Source of the DNA: CAZRXG01 sp964603985
GTDB taxonomy: Bacteria; Chloroflexota; Anaerolineae; Aggregatilineales; UBA3940
Assembly: GCA_964603985.1 (NCBI GenBank)
Contig: CAZRXG010000004.1
Span: 116,296-180,295 of the forward strand
Length of the DNA stretch: 64,000 nt
Direction: 5' to 3'
Shown: piece after piece, positions 7,293 to 15,880 of the stretch
How positions within the stretch are numbered: position 1 is the stretch's first letter
Layout of the letters: every line of letters starts with the position of its first letter
Position numbers and translations under genes: made by a program
Notes under the pieces: generated by a model
Databases searched by the model: none
What the model saw: the letters and a program-made list of their open reading frames with translations, nothing else
What the model was told of the DNA's origin: nothing

Positions 7293-8741
7293 TTACCCCT
7301 TAATCACGGCCACCGGCACCAGCCGCGCCACCTTGCGCGCGATCCCCGCCCCGCTGACGGTCTTCACCACCTCGTCAACGTCCTTGTAGGCCTGCGGGGC
7401 TTCTTCAGCCAGCCCTGGCATGCTGCCCGCCCGGATGTTGATGCCTTCCTGTTCCAGTTCTTCACGCAGTGTTTCACCCCAGATCATCTTCTTGGCCTGG
7501 CTGCGGCTCATCGTCCGGCCCGCGCCGTGACAGGTGCTGCCGAACGTCTCGGCCATGCTGCTCGGCGTGCCGACCAGGATCCAGCTTGACGTGCCCATCG
7601 AACCGGGGACGAGCACCGGCTGGCCGACGGGCCGGTATTCCTCCGGCAGGCCCTCGAAGCCCGGCCCAAAGGCGCGCGTCGCGCCCTTGCGGTGCACGAC
7701 CACCTCGACCATTTCGCCGTCCACCTCATGCTTCTCGACCTTAGCCATGTTGTGCGCGATGTCGTACACCTGGTGGAGGTGCCAGTCGCGGATCTTCCCG
7801 GCCAGCGCCTCCTCGAAGCTACGCCGGATGTGGTAGACCAGCACCTGCCGGTTGACAAAGGCATAGTTGGCGGCGGCGCACATCGCGGCGTAGTAGTCGC
7901 GGCCCTCCGGTGACTTGAAGGGCGCGCACATCAACTGGCGGTCGGGCAGGTCGATCCCGAAGCCGGGGAAGGCGCTCTGGAAATCGCGCAGGTAGTCGGA
8001 GCAGACCTGGTGCCCGAAGCCGCGCGACCCGCAGTGGATCTGCACCGCGATGTTGCCCGGCACCAGGCCCATCGCGTCGGCGGCCTGCTGGTCGAACACC
8101 TGCTCGATGATGTCCACCTCGATGAAGTGGTTGCCCGCGCCGAGCGTGCCCACCTGCCCGATGCCGCGCTTCAAAGCCCGCTCGGTGACCTTTTCCGGGT
8201 CGGCGGCGCTCAGGCAGCCACTTTCCTCCGTGCGCTCAACGTCCTCCGGCAGCGCGTAGCCCTCTTTGAGCGCCCACTCCGATCCCCGGCGCAGCAGCCG
8301 CTCGAGCTGCTTGTTGCTCAGCTTGATATTGCCGCCCTGGCCGACGCCGCTGGGACAGTTTTGGTAGAGCACCGAGGCGAGGGTAGGCAGGTGCGGCTCG
8401 ATCTCTGCGTGGGAGATGTTGCTCGCCAACACGCGGACGCCGCAATTTATGTCATAGCCAACTCCTCCAGGTGATATTACTCCATCGGCGGTGCGCGACG
8501 CGACCACCCCGCCAATCGGGAAGCCGTACCCCTGGTGGATGTCGGGCATCGCCAGCGCGTGGCGCACCAGCCCCGGCAGCGTGGCCGTGTTGACCAACTG
8601 CTCCAGCGATTTGTCCTCTAACGCAGCCTCAAGCAGGCGCTCGCTGGCGTACAACCGCGCCGGGACGCGCATATCGGCACGGTAGCTGGTGGGCACTTCC
8701 CAGACGTACTCTGATACACGGACGAAATCCCGTTTACGCAT
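7293..8741 (-). CDS. rtcB: tRNA-splicing/RNA-repair ligase RtcB
   Basis: A 482-residue RtcB, close to the usual length of about 480. The enzyme joins 2',3'-cyclic phosphate (or 3'-phosphate) and 5'-OH RNA ends using GTP and Mn2+. Metal and guanylate sites are intact: GGVGYDINCGVR (Asp97, Cys100), GAGNHF (201-206), HCGSRGFGH (236-244) and CHGAGR with His405, the residue that carries GMP. No intein is present. The start is ATG 8741 (MRKRDFVRV); an in-frame start 36 bases upstream is less likely. It is the third gene of a leftward operon with archease, the activator that lets RtcB turn over, which strongly supports a functional ligase. Confidence 0.97.
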   Translation of the reverse strand: MRKRDFVRVSEYVWEVPTSYRADMRVPARLYASERLLEAALEDKSLEQLVNTATLPGLVRHALAMPDIHQGYGFPIGGVVASRTADGVISPGGVGYDINCGVRVLASNISHAEIEPHLPTLASVLYQNCPSGVGQGGNIKLSNKQLERLLRRGSEWALKEGYALPEDVERTEESGCLSAADPEKVTERALKRGIGQVGTLGAGNHFIEVDIIEQVFDQQAADAMGLVPGNIAVQIHCGSRGFGHQVCSDYLRDFQSAFPGFGIDLPDRQLMCAPFKSPEGRDYYAAMCAAANYAFVNRQVLVYHIRRSFEEALAGKIRDWHLHQVYDIAHNMAKVEKHEVDGEMVEVVVHRKGATRAFGPGFEGLPEEYRPVGQPVLVPGSMGTSSWILVGTPSSMAETFGSTCHGAGRTMSRSQAKKMIWGETLREELEQEGINIRAGSMPGLAEEAPQAYKDVDEVVKTVSGAGIARKVARLVPVAVIKG

Positions 8742-8779
8742 GACGCACCCCCTGAACTCGATTCCCCTCCAGAACATGA

Positions 8780-8803
8780 GAGCCTGATCGGGCGATCAGG
8801 CTC
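8780..8803 (-). other. Perfect intercistronic hairpin before rtcB
   Basis: GAGCCTGATC (8780-8789) and GATCAGGCTC (8794-8803) form a perfect 10-bp stem with a four-base loop, 38 bases upstream of the rtcB start. There is no T-run on either strand. It could stabilise or separate the rtcB part of the message. Confidence 0.5.
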
Positions 8804-8865
8804 AGGTTGAGAATGAACGGATGAACAAACAAATGATGCCGTAAACCCAATGGCCTTCCCGCAGA

Positions 8866-9267
8866 TTAAACCGCGTCCAACACATCCTCTAAGGAGGCCC
8901 ACAGCTCGTAGCCCTCCTCGGTCGAGAAGCGGATCATCCATCCGGGCTGCCCGCCTATCCCGCGCACCTGGATGACCTTGTTGTCCTCGTCGTGATGCAC
9001 GACAAACGTCGTCGTGATGGTGGGGGCGTCCGGCTGGCGCAGCACGGCCGTGGCGGCGCGCGGCGTGACCTGCTCAGCCGCGCGCGGATAAAGGATGCCC
9101 GTCAGGTGAAACCATAAAGCCTGGGCCGCCCCATACGTGATGATGCGCACCCATCGCTCGTTCTGAGCAGACTGCCCGACGAACAGAAGCTTCTCGGTCG
9201 TGCCCGGTTTTTTGATGACTGCCAGGTTGCTCACCAGCCCAAGGTCGATAAACTCCTTGCTCTCCAT
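8866..9267 (-). CDS. Uncharacterised protein between archease and RtcB
   Basis: A 133-residue soluble protein with no recognised domain. It reads as alternating strands (KEFIDLGLVSNLAVIKK; KLLFVGQSAQ; RWVRIITYGAAQALWFHLTG; TITTTFVVHHDEDNKVIQVRGI; WMIRFSTEEGYELW) and ends in a short helix, with no Cys or His cluster. ATG 9267 has GAGGAA six bases upstream; a GTG at 9300 overlapping the archease stop is an alternative and would imply coupling. Its position between archease and rtcB, on the same strand with short gaps, makes a role with RNA ligation plausible but unproven. Confidence 0.75.
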   Translation of the reverse strand: MESKEFIDLGLVSNLAVIKKPGTTEKLLFVGQSAQNERWVRIITYGAAQALWFHLTGILYPRAAEQVTPRAATAVLRQPDAPTITTTFVVHHDEDNKVIQVRGIGGQPGWMIRFSTEEGYELWASLEDVLDAV

Positions 9268-9296
9268 CTCGTGTTCCTCGTCGTCAACCCCTGCGT

Positions 9297-9728
9297 TCAC
9301 ACGTCAAACACAATCGTGGTTTCGTATCCCTCCGCTGTTCGTTGAACGGATAGATTATGGTACGTCGCGGCCTTGATGTGCTTTTGGAAGCTGCCGCCCG
9401 GCCTCCCCTTTACCCTGGCTTCCAGTGCCAGGCCCTCCAGACAGTAGACGGCGATCTCGGTGAAGACGAGGTTCTGGTCCTCGATGAGGTACAGTAGTTC
9501 GCTCAGCCAGTCGACAAGCAGCATCTCGTGATCGGGGGCCTGGAGCGTGAACGTCCTGTGGACGGCTGCCTGTTCCGGGTCGGCCACACCGCCAATCAAA
9601 CTAACCATACCACGAGCCGCATTCTCAAACAAGACACGCAGGTCTGTGCCGCGCACGCGCAAGGCCCAGTCGGCGGTGTGTTCGACCTCTTCCCAGGGGA
9701 GAGAGCTGGCTGCTTCGTTTGCCGTCAT
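9297..9728 (-). CDS. Archease, RtcB activator
   Basis: A 143-residue archease. Archease binds metal and stimulates the guanylylation step and multiple turnover of RtcB. The diagnostic HTADWAL (residues 17-23, with metal-binding Asp20), the helix LLVDWLSELLYLIE, the strand LEARVKG and the C-terminal TTIVFDV with its terminal Asp are all present. Archease usually has the sequence KAATYHNL seen here near residue 120. The start is ATG 9728 with AGGACGG upstream; a much longer open frame upstream has no homology. First gene of the archease-orf-rtcB operon. Confidence 0.92.
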   Translation of the reverse strand: MTANEAASSLPWEEVEHTADWALRVRGTDLRVLFENAARGMVSLIGGVADPEQAAVHRTFTLQAPDHEMLLVDWLSELLYLIEDQNLVFTEIAVYCLEGLALEARVKGRPGGSFQKHIKAATYHNLSVQRTAEGYETTIVFDV

Positions 9729-9933
9729 CGGTGCCGTCCTGTCTTTCACTTTAGTATACAAGGTTTCAATCCGCAAATTACGCGGATTACACAGATTTTT
9801 ACCCCTTATCCCACTGCGACGCGGCTGGAAGCGCCCAACCGGGCAACTGCTACCAGGGGGACGAACACGCAGGTTCGCCCCTACAACAAGAAGAAGGGAT
9901 TGACGGGACCGGGCCAGGGCAATCATGTTCCCC

Positions 9934-9963
9934 TTGACAGCCCCTCTCACAGTGATATATTAT
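9934..9963 (+). promoter_or_regulatory. Strong sigma-70-type promoter for the ABC operon
   Basis: TTGACA (9934-9939) is followed after 16 bases by TATATT (9956-9961), or after 18 bases by TATTAT (9958-9963). It lies 96 bases upstream of the ABC ATPase ATG. Confidence 0.75.
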
Positions 9964-10058
9964 CTGCCCCGCGCTTTATGGCGTCCTGACTTATTAGCAT
10001 GTCTGGGACGCCTGTGCACGTCTCGACCAACTCAAGCCGAGTCTTGTTGGGAGGCAAG

Positions 10059-11012
10059 ATGATACAAGTTGAAGGGCTTACCAAGTACTATGGCAGCTTC
10101 AGAGCCATTAACCAACTCTCCTTTCACGCCGACGCAGGCGAGATCGTGGGCTTCCTCGGCCCGAACGGCGCCGGTAAAACCACTACCATTCGCATCCTGA
10201 CCGGCTATATGCCGCCCAGCGAAGGCACGGCGCAGGTGGCCGGGTACGATGTCTTCGAGCAGTCGCTGGAGGTGCGGCAGCACATCGGTTACATGCCGGA
10301 GACGGTCCCGCTCTACAAGGAGCTGACCGTCTGGCAGTACGTCGACTACATGGCCAGCCTGCGCGGCATGCGCAACCCCAAACGCGCCAACCGGGTTGAC
10401 GAGGTGCTGGAAGAGGTTGACATGACCGAGCGGGCCGACAGCCTGATCGCCAGCCTGTCGAAGGGGATGCGCCAGCGTGTCGGTCTGGCGCAGGCGCTGG
10501 TGCACGAGCCAAAGGTGCTGATCCTGGACGAGCCGACCATCGGCCTCGACCCACGCCAGGTGCGCGAGGCACGTGAGCTGATCCGCACGGTTGGGCAGGA
10601 TCGCACCGTGCTGCTCAGCACCCACATCCTCTCCGAGGTCAGCCAGCTGTGCTCGCGGGTCCTGGTTATCAACAAGGGCGAGATCGTCGCAGAAGACAAC
10701 CCCGAGACACTCACCAGCCGGGTGGAGGGCCTGCAGCGGTTCTTCGTGCGGGTGGGCAACGCCCAACCGGAGGAGGCCGCCGAGGCGCTGCGCGCGCTGC
10801 CGAACGTCACGGAGGCGTACGCGGCAGAGGAGGGCGTCGAAATTGCCTCTCAGAGCGGTGAGGACGTCCGGGCGGCAGTGGCTAACCTGATCATCAGCAG
10901 GTCCTGGGATCTGCTGGAACTGCGGCCTATCGGCATGTCGCTGGAGGACGTCTTCCTGGAGCTTACAACCGACGAAGAAGAGATGGAAAAGTCAGAGGAG
11001 GAGAAGAGCTAA
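10059..11012 (+). CDS. ABC transporter ATP-binding protein (Gld/ABC-2 type)
   Basis: A 317-residue ATPase. Walker A is GPNGAGKT (34-41), the signature is LSKGM (133-137), Walker B is LILDEP (154-159), and the H-loop is STHIL. After the ABC core it has about 90 extra residues (LEGLQRFFVRVGN onward) of the type found in GldA/NatA-like ATPases, ending in an acidic tail. ATG 10059 has GGGAGG four bases upstream; the in-frame start at 9999 is ignored because it has no site and adds residues not seen in the family. The permease begins at the base after the stop. It powers the ABC-2 module encoded by the next three genes. Confidence 0.95.
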   Translation: MIQVEGLTKYYGSFRAINQLSFHADAGEIVGFLGPNGAGKTTTIRILTGYMPPSEGTAQVAGYDVFEQSLEVRQHIGYMPETVPLYKELTVWQYVDYMASLRGMRNPKRANRVDEVLEEVDMTERADSLIASLSKGMRQRVGLAQALVHEPKVLILDEPTIGLDPRQVREARELIRTVGQDRTVLLSTHILSEVSQLCSRVLVINKGEIVAEDNPETLTSRVEGLQRFFVRVGNAQPEEAAEALRALPNVTEAYAAEEGVEIASQSGEDVRAAVANLIISRSWDLLELRPIGMSLEDVFLELTTDEEEMEKSEEEKS

Positions 11013-11768
11013 ATGCAAAACGTCAGTCGCTCACTCCATACATTGTGGATCATCTTCAAGCACGAGTTTTCGCTGTTCTTTGTCTCCCCACTCGTCTACC
11101 TGGTTGGCGCCTTCTGGCTTTTCGTGGCGGGCGGGTTTTTTGCCCGGTCGCTGGTCATTTTTAACCAGGGCCTGGCGGAACCGACCATGCAGTGGATGTT
11201 GCAGCCGATGGTTTTCCTGATGATCTTTGTCGCCCCGCTGCTGACCATGCGAATGGTCGCCGAGGAGATGCGCACCGGCACGCACGAGCTGCTGCTGACC
11301 GCGCCCGTCCGTGATTGGGAGGTGGTCGTCGGTAAGTGGCTGGGCGTGTGGGCCGTCTTCACCCTCTTCATGCTGGTCACGCTGCTCTATCCCTTCCTGC
11401 TGGTCTGGCGCGGCTCGCCTGAACAGGGCTTGATCATCACCGGCTACCTGGCACTGTGGCTGATGTCCGGCGCGACGTTTGCTATCGGTGTCTTTACCTC
11501 GTCGCTGACGCAGTACCAATTGATCGCCGGTGTGATGAGCGTGGTGATCCTGCTCTTCCTCTGGCTGTCGGGGAGCATCGCGTCGGGGGTGGTCAGCAAC
11601 CAGACGATTGTCACCATCATGGACGAGATATCCCTGATCACCCACTACAACAGCCTGATAGACCGGGCGTTGATCCGCCCCATTGACCTGGCTTACTTTA
11701 TCGGTATGATGGCTGTCTTCCTGTTTCTTGCCACACAGGTACTCAACTCCAGGAGGTGGCGTTCATAA
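11013..11768 (+). CDS. ABC-2 type permease (GldF-like)
   Basis: A 251-residue inner-membrane protein with about six hydrophobic segments (near 20-45, 60-80, 105-130, 140-165, 172-192 and 225-243). The loop with MRMVAEEMRTGTHELLLTAPV is the hallmark of ABC-2 permeases that interact with GldA-type ATPases. ATG 11013 directly follows the ATPase stop. Its TAA overlaps the next ATG by one base, so all are translationally coupled. The cargo is unknown. Confidence 0.92.
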   Translation: MQNVSRSLHTLWIIFKHEFSLFFVSPLVYLVGAFWLFVAGGFFARSLVIFNQGLAEPTMQWMLQPMVFLMIFVAPLLTMRMVAEEMRTGTHELLLTAPVRDWEVVVGKWLGVWAVFTLFMLVTLLYPFLLVWRGSPEQGLIITGYLALWLMSGATFAIGVFTSSLTQYQLIAGVMSVVILLFLWLSGSIASGVVSNQTIVTIMDEISLITHYNSLIDRALIRPIDLAYFIGMMAVFLFLATQVLNSRRWRS

Positions 11769-14287
11769 TGGCTAGCGAAATCAAGATCAACCGCGCTCTG
11801 TTACGCTGGGTCGTGTTGGGCCTGGGCGTGATCGGGCTGATCGTCATGCTCGTAGCATGGATCGCCACTCCCGGCCATCGTTTTGACAACACCGTCAGTT
11901 GGGTCTCGCTGGGTGTGGGGGTCGCCGGGCTGGCAGGCTTCATCCTGCTCGACCCGCAGGCGGTGGCTGCCGCCATCACCGGACGCACCGCCGAGTACGG
12001 CGTCACGTCCGTCCTGATCAGCCTGTTGTTCGTCGCCCTGGTCGTCGGCCTGTACTGGATCGTCAGCGAAAGCGGCCTCAAGCCGATTGACCTCACAGAG
12101 GGCGGGAAGTACAAACTCTCAGCCGAGACGATTGAGATGCTCGAAAACCTCGACGAAGAGGTGCACGTCGTCGGCTTCTACACCGCGGATCAGGGAACAC
12201 AGCGCGAAGAGGCCGATATCTGGCTGGAACAGTACGAGAGTGTCAGCGGCGGCAAGCTGACCTACGATTTCATCGACCCCGACCGCGACCCAGGCGAGGC
12301 GCTGCGGTTGGGGACAACCCGGTCGGGCGTGCTGGTCTTTGAACAGGGCGACCGCACCGCCGAGGCGACCTACGCCGACGAGCGCAATCTGACCGGTGCA
12401 CTGTCGCGCGTGCAGCTCGGCGAGAGCAGAAATCTATACTTTGTCACCGGCCACGGTGAGCGCAATACCGACGACTTTGCCAGCACGGGCTTCTCCGAGG
12501 CCGGCGGCCAGTTGGAACGCGTAAACTACACCCTCCTCTCGCTGAACCTGCTAGAGGAAGGTGAGGTGCCTGACGACGCCGCCCTGGTAGTCATCGCCGG
12601 TCCCCAGGCACAGTTTTCCGGGGCAGAAGTTGAGATGCTGCGCGAGTATATGGACAGCGGCGGCAGGCTGCTCGTCACGCTCGATCCGGGCACGGCCGGC
12701 GGCGCATTTGGATCGGGTGTAACGAGCGTGGACTACAGCGACGATGGCGCGCTGCTCGTCACCGGTGGGGCGGACGGCACCGCCAAGGTCTGGGACGCCG
12801 CCACCGGCGAAGAGAAGGCCACGCTGCGCGGCCACACCAGCACCGTCAGAGACGTGAGCTTCCGGGCAGGTGACGACGAGATCGCCACGGCGGGGCTTGA
12901 CGGCACCGTGCGCGTCTGGGACGCAGCCACCGGTGAAGAGAAGCTGCAGCCCGAAGGGCGGACCGACCTGGTGAGCCGCGTTACCTACTCGGCGGACGGG
13001 AAGTACCTGATCAGCGTCGGCGAGGATCAGATCGTGAACGTGTGGGACGCCGCGACCTACGAGCCGATGAGCTACTCGCCGTTCCCCGTCACGACGCCGC
13101 TTTACGCGGTGGCCGCCGCGCCGGACGGCTCGCTCTTTGCAGCAGCCGGTGTGCGCAGCAGCACCGCCACAGGCGGCACTCAGGGTGTGCTTTACGTCTG
13201 GGACGCCGCCACCGGTGAGGAGGTAGTCAGCCAGGATCTGCACAGCGAGTTCATCTTCGACATCGTCTTCAGCCCTGACGGCGAGACGCTGTACAGCGTC
13301 GCCAGGGACGGCAGCGAGGGCACGCTCGACCTTGAGACGGGCGAGGCAAGCACCACCTCGCCATACGCCGACTTCGGCATCACGGCGGTCACCATCGCCG
13401 GGGACGGCACCAGGTTCTACGCGCTGGGGGATAACAGCATTCACATCCGGCCTGCCGACGCGACCTCGGAGAGGGACGACATCATCCTGTGGGGGCACAC
13501 GGGGCAGATCTGGTCACTGGCCGTGTCGCCGGACGGCGAGCAGTTAGCCTCCGGCAGCCGTGACGGTAGTGCCCGCATCTGGGACCTGGCGAAGGAAGAG
13601 GAAATCCACTCCCTGACCGGGCACTCGGCCGGCGACCAACTGATCGACTACCTGGCCGATAGCTGGGGCATCAGGGTAAACGACGACCTGGTGGTCGATC
13701 TCGTCACCAGAGACTACTTCGACGCGCTGACGCCTGTCATGTACAACGACGACTCCTACAATGCGACCTCGCCCATCACCCAGCCGCTCCTCGACGCGCA
13801 AATGAGCACCATCCTCAGCGTGGTGCGGAGCGTCGAGACGCTGGACAGCGCGCCGTCCACGATAATCCTGACTCCCCTGCTGTTTTCATCAGGGCAGTAT
13901 TCGGGCAGTTCGTGGGCCGAGAGCAGTTCCTCGACCGTGCAGTTCGACGAAGCGGATGTCCCTGGGCCGGTACCGCTGGCCGTCAGCGCGGAGGACCAAC
14001 TGTCAGGTGGCCGGGTGGTGGTCGTCGGTGACTCGGACTTCGCATCGAACAACATGTTGCAGTATGCGACCGCCGGCAACGCCGACTTCCTGCTCAACAC
14101 GGTCAACTGGCTGGCCAAAGGCGAGGTGATCGACCTGCCGTCCCAAAACGTCGGGCAGCGGCTCATGGACAAGCCGCTCTCGCAAACGGGGCTGACCGTG
14201 ACGATGATCTCGGGTGTCTGCCTCATCCCGCTCATTATCGGGGTGGTCGGGATCGTCGTCTGGGTCGTGCGCCGCCGCAGGCGCTGA
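11768..14287 (+). CDS. GldG-like ABC auxiliary protein with an inserted seven-bladed WD40 propeller
   Basis: An 839-residue membrane protein. Three N-terminal hydrophobic segments (about 14-35, 45-65 and 80-100) precede a GldG/ABC_transp_aux extracytoplasmic domain: LTEGGKYKLSAETIEMLENL, YFVTGHGERN, SGGRLLVTLDPG. At about residue 311 the domain is interrupted by about 308 residues forming seven WD40 blades (WD pairs such as AKVWDAATGE, VRVWDAATGE, ARIWDLA). It then resumes with DQLIDYLADSWGIRVNDDLVVD and ends in a C-terminal membrane helix and RRRRR. Both halves of the host domain fit the family, so the insert is a real nested domain. ATG 11768 overlaps the permease stop, with AGGAGG upstream; GTG 11756 is an alternative. 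Confidence 0.93.
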   Translation: MASEIKINRALLRWVVLGLGVIGLIVMLVAWIATPGHRFDNTVSWVSLGVGVAGLAGFILLDPQAVAAAITGRTAEYGVTSVLISLLFVALVVGLYWIVSESGLKPIDLTEGGKYKLSAETIEMLENLDEEVHVVGFYTADQGTQREEADIWLEQYESVSGGKLTYDFIDPDRDPGEALRLGTTRSGVLVFEQGDRTAEATYADERNLTGALSRVQLGESRNLYFVTGHGERNTDDFASTGFSEAGGQLERVNYTLLSLNLLEEGEVPDDAALVVIAGPQAQFSGAEVEMLREYMDSGGRLLVTLDPGTAGGAFGSGVTSVDYSDDGALLVTGGADGTAKVWDAATGEEKATLRGHTSTVRDVSFRAGDDEIATAGLDGTVRVWDAATGEEKLQPEGRTDLVSRVTYSADGKYLISVGEDQIVNVWDAATYEPMSYSPFPVTTPLYAVAAAPDGSLFAAAGVRSSTATGGTQGVLYVWDAATGEEVVSQDLHSEFIFDIVFSPDGETLYSVARDGSEGTLDLETGEASTTSPYADFGITAVTIAGDGTRFYALGDNSIHIRPADATSERDDIILWGHTGQIWSLAVSPDGEQLASGSRDGSARIWDLAKEEEIHSLTGHSAGDQLIDYLADSWGIRVNDDLVVDLVTRDYFDALTPVMYNDDSYNATSPITQPLLDAQMSTILSVVRSVETLDSAPSTIILTPLLFSSGQYSGSSWAESSSSTVQFDEADVPGPVPLAVSAEDQLSGGRVVVVGDSDFASNNMLQYATAGNADFLLNTVNWLAKGEVIDLPSQNVGQRLMDKPLSQTGLTVTMISGVCLIPLIIGVVGIVVWVVRRRRR

Positions 14288-14307
14288 CCTGAGAGGAGGC
14301 AGCGAGT

Positions 14308-14946
14308 ATGTCTTCCCTTAACAAACGCCTGATCACGCTGGCCGTGCTGGCCGTGCTGGCCGCCGGGGCTTTCCTCGTCGTGAAGTTCGTCGAGTTCGGA
14401 GGCGCGGAAGAGGAGGAAGAAGCGGCAGACATCGGATACGGATACGAGTACGAGATGCCGGAGCCGCTCTTTCCCAGGGCGGTGTACGACATTGTGACCA
14501 GCATTCGGGTGACGGACAACAAGAGCGGGCAGGTCTTCAGCGCCGTCCGCGATATGGAGGCAGAAGATTCGGACACGTGGGAGATCCTGGAGGCGGTCGA
14601 GGGCAGCGACACCGGCCTGGGCGTCGACGGGGCAAGCCTCAGCGGGGCGGTGGCCTCGCTGCCTACCATGTACCCGAACCGCGTGCTGAGCGAGATCGAG
14701 ATGATGGCAACCTACGGGCTGGACGAGCCGGGTTACACCATCCACTTCGAGACGAGCGGCGGGTACATGTACACGCTCTACGTCGGCTCGGAGAATCCCG
14801 ACGGCTCGGCCTACTACGTCCGTCTGTTGATCAAGCCCAACACCGTCTACCTGGTCCCCACATTCGCCCTCGACCTGATCACCGTCTACGCCGAAGACCC
14901 GCCCTACATCCAGCCCACCCCCACCGAGGAACCAACGCAAGGCTAG
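14308..14946 (+). CDS. DUF4340-like membrane-anchored protein of the ABC module
   Basis: A 212-residue protein with one N-terminal transmembrane anchor (about 8-28), a Glu-rich linker and a soluble domain with DUF4340 traits (DIVTSIRVTDNKSGQVFSAVRD, TWEILEA, LPTMYPNRVL, YGLDEPGYTIHFET). DUF4340 proteins normally follow GldG-type subunits, as here. The start ATG 14308 has GAGGAGG upstream, 20 bases after the GldG-like stop. Last gene of the four-gene operon, closed by a strong terminator. Confidence 0.85.
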   Translation: MSSLNKRLITLAVLAVLAAGAFLVVKFVEFGGAEEEEEAADIGYGYEYEMPEPLFPRAVYDIVTSIRVTDNKSGQVFSAVRDMEAEDSDTWEILEAVEGSDTGLGVDGASLSGAVASLPTMYPNRVLSEIEMMATYGLDEPGYTIHFETSGGYMYTLYVGSENPDGSAYYVRLLIKPNTVYLVPTFALDLITVYAEDPPYIQPTPTEEPTQG

Positions 14947-14991
14947 ACAGAGAGCGGTGGTGGCCGGTGGGCCACAGATCACCTATACTGT

Positions 14992-15023
14992 GGGGGGATA
15001 GCCCAGCCGCTATCCCCCCTTTT
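14992..15023 (+). terminator. Strong rho-independent terminator of the ABC operon
   Basis: A perfect 10-bp stem GGGGGGATAG (14992-15001) / CTATCCCCCC (15010-15019) with an 8-base loop and TTTT tail. Confidence 0.88.
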
Positions 15024-15049
15024 CCGTACCGTCTGGAGTGACGGGCAAT

Positions 15050-15091
15050 GTATGCAGGCAACCGTATGCAGGCAGCCGTATGCAGGAAACC
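15050..15091 (+). repeat. Three tandem 14-bp repeats, each with an ATG
   Basis: Units GTATGCAGGCAACC (15050-15063), GTATGCAGGCAGCC (15064-15077) and GTATGCAGGAAACC (15078-15091). Since 14 is not a multiple of three, the ATGs at 15052, 15066 and 15080 lie in three different frames; only 15080 is in frame with the gene. Confidence 0.9.
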
Positions 15092-15859
15092 GAACTTACC
15101 CGCCGTCTGGCGCAGATAACGTGGTGGGTGGGACTGGCGTCCCTGGCAATCGGCCTGGCGATGCTGGCGCTGAGAGTCCGCTTCCCGGTCGGCATCCCGG
15201 TCGGCGTCGGAGCGGCGGCGCTGGGCGTCCACATTCTGCTGGCCGGGGAGATCACCACCGGGCCGGTGCCGCGCTCGTTCACAGTGCGCGGGCCGGTCGT
15301 GCGCGGACAGGTGGAGGTCAGGGCCGGGCTGTGCAACTTTGTGCTCGACGCCTGCTCTACCGACCGCATCGCGACGGTGCGCTACGGTCCCTTTGGGGAG
15401 CCGGGCTTCGAGGTGCGCGAGGGGATCGCCTATTTGCAGCTCAGGAACTCACTCCGCCGCCCAAACATCGCGCAGTGGCGGGCCGACCTGGCAAGCAACG
15501 TGCTGTGGGACGCCGAAGTGCGTAGCTGGTTGGGCGACCTGACGCTCGACCTGAGCGCGCTGAGGGCGGAGCACCTGGTCGCCCGGACGGGGTGGGGGTA
15601 CCTGAAAGTCACCTGCCCGCAGCGCGGCTACACGATGATGCACCTGAGAACCGGCCTGGGCCGGGTCGAGCTGTGCATTCCACCTTCTGTGGAGGCAAGG
15701 CTGGTCGTTAAACGGGGGCAACTGGCCACGCTGACGGTTAAAAACGAACGGCTCCTGGCGTTGGGCCAGGGCCGCTACACAACCCCCGACTTTGACAACG
15801 CGCCCGTGCAGGTCGAAGTTCAGATTGAGAGCGCGGCGGGGGACATCATTCTCGCCTGA
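15080..15859 (+). CDS. Membrane-anchored beta-rich protein
   Basis: A 259-residue protein with two close N-terminal membrane segments (about 12-30 and 36-55), followed by a beta-rich domain (EVRSWLGDLTLDLSALRAEH, GWGYLKVTCPQRG, LGRVELCIPPSVEARL). The pattern of repeated LxLxLS/V strands resembles LiaF-C/DUF4097-type beta-helical domains, but the match is weak. The start is uncertain: ATG 15080 is the last of three ATGs in tandem repeats, and an in-frame GTG lies at 15038. It is convergent with minE. Confidence 0.6.
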   Translation: MQETELTRRLAQITWWVGLASLAIGLAMLALRVRFPVGIPVGVGAAALGVHILLAGEITTGPVPRSFTVRGPVVRGQVEVRAGLCNFVLDACSTDRIATVRYGPFGEPGFEVREGIAYLQLRNSLRRPNIAQWRADLASNVLWDAEVRSWLGDLTLDLSALRAEHLVARTGWGYLKVTCPQRGYTMMHLRTGLGRVELCIPPSVEARLVVKRGQLATLTVKNERLLALGQGRYTTPDFDNAPVQVEVQIESAAGDIILA

Positions 15860-15880
15860 GCCGGATCGGCCCGGCGGTTG

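Noticed and set aside
9729..9950. N-terminal extension of archease
   Set aside because: The frame is open but the residues are basic and low in order, and ATG 9728 with a site gives the normal archease length.
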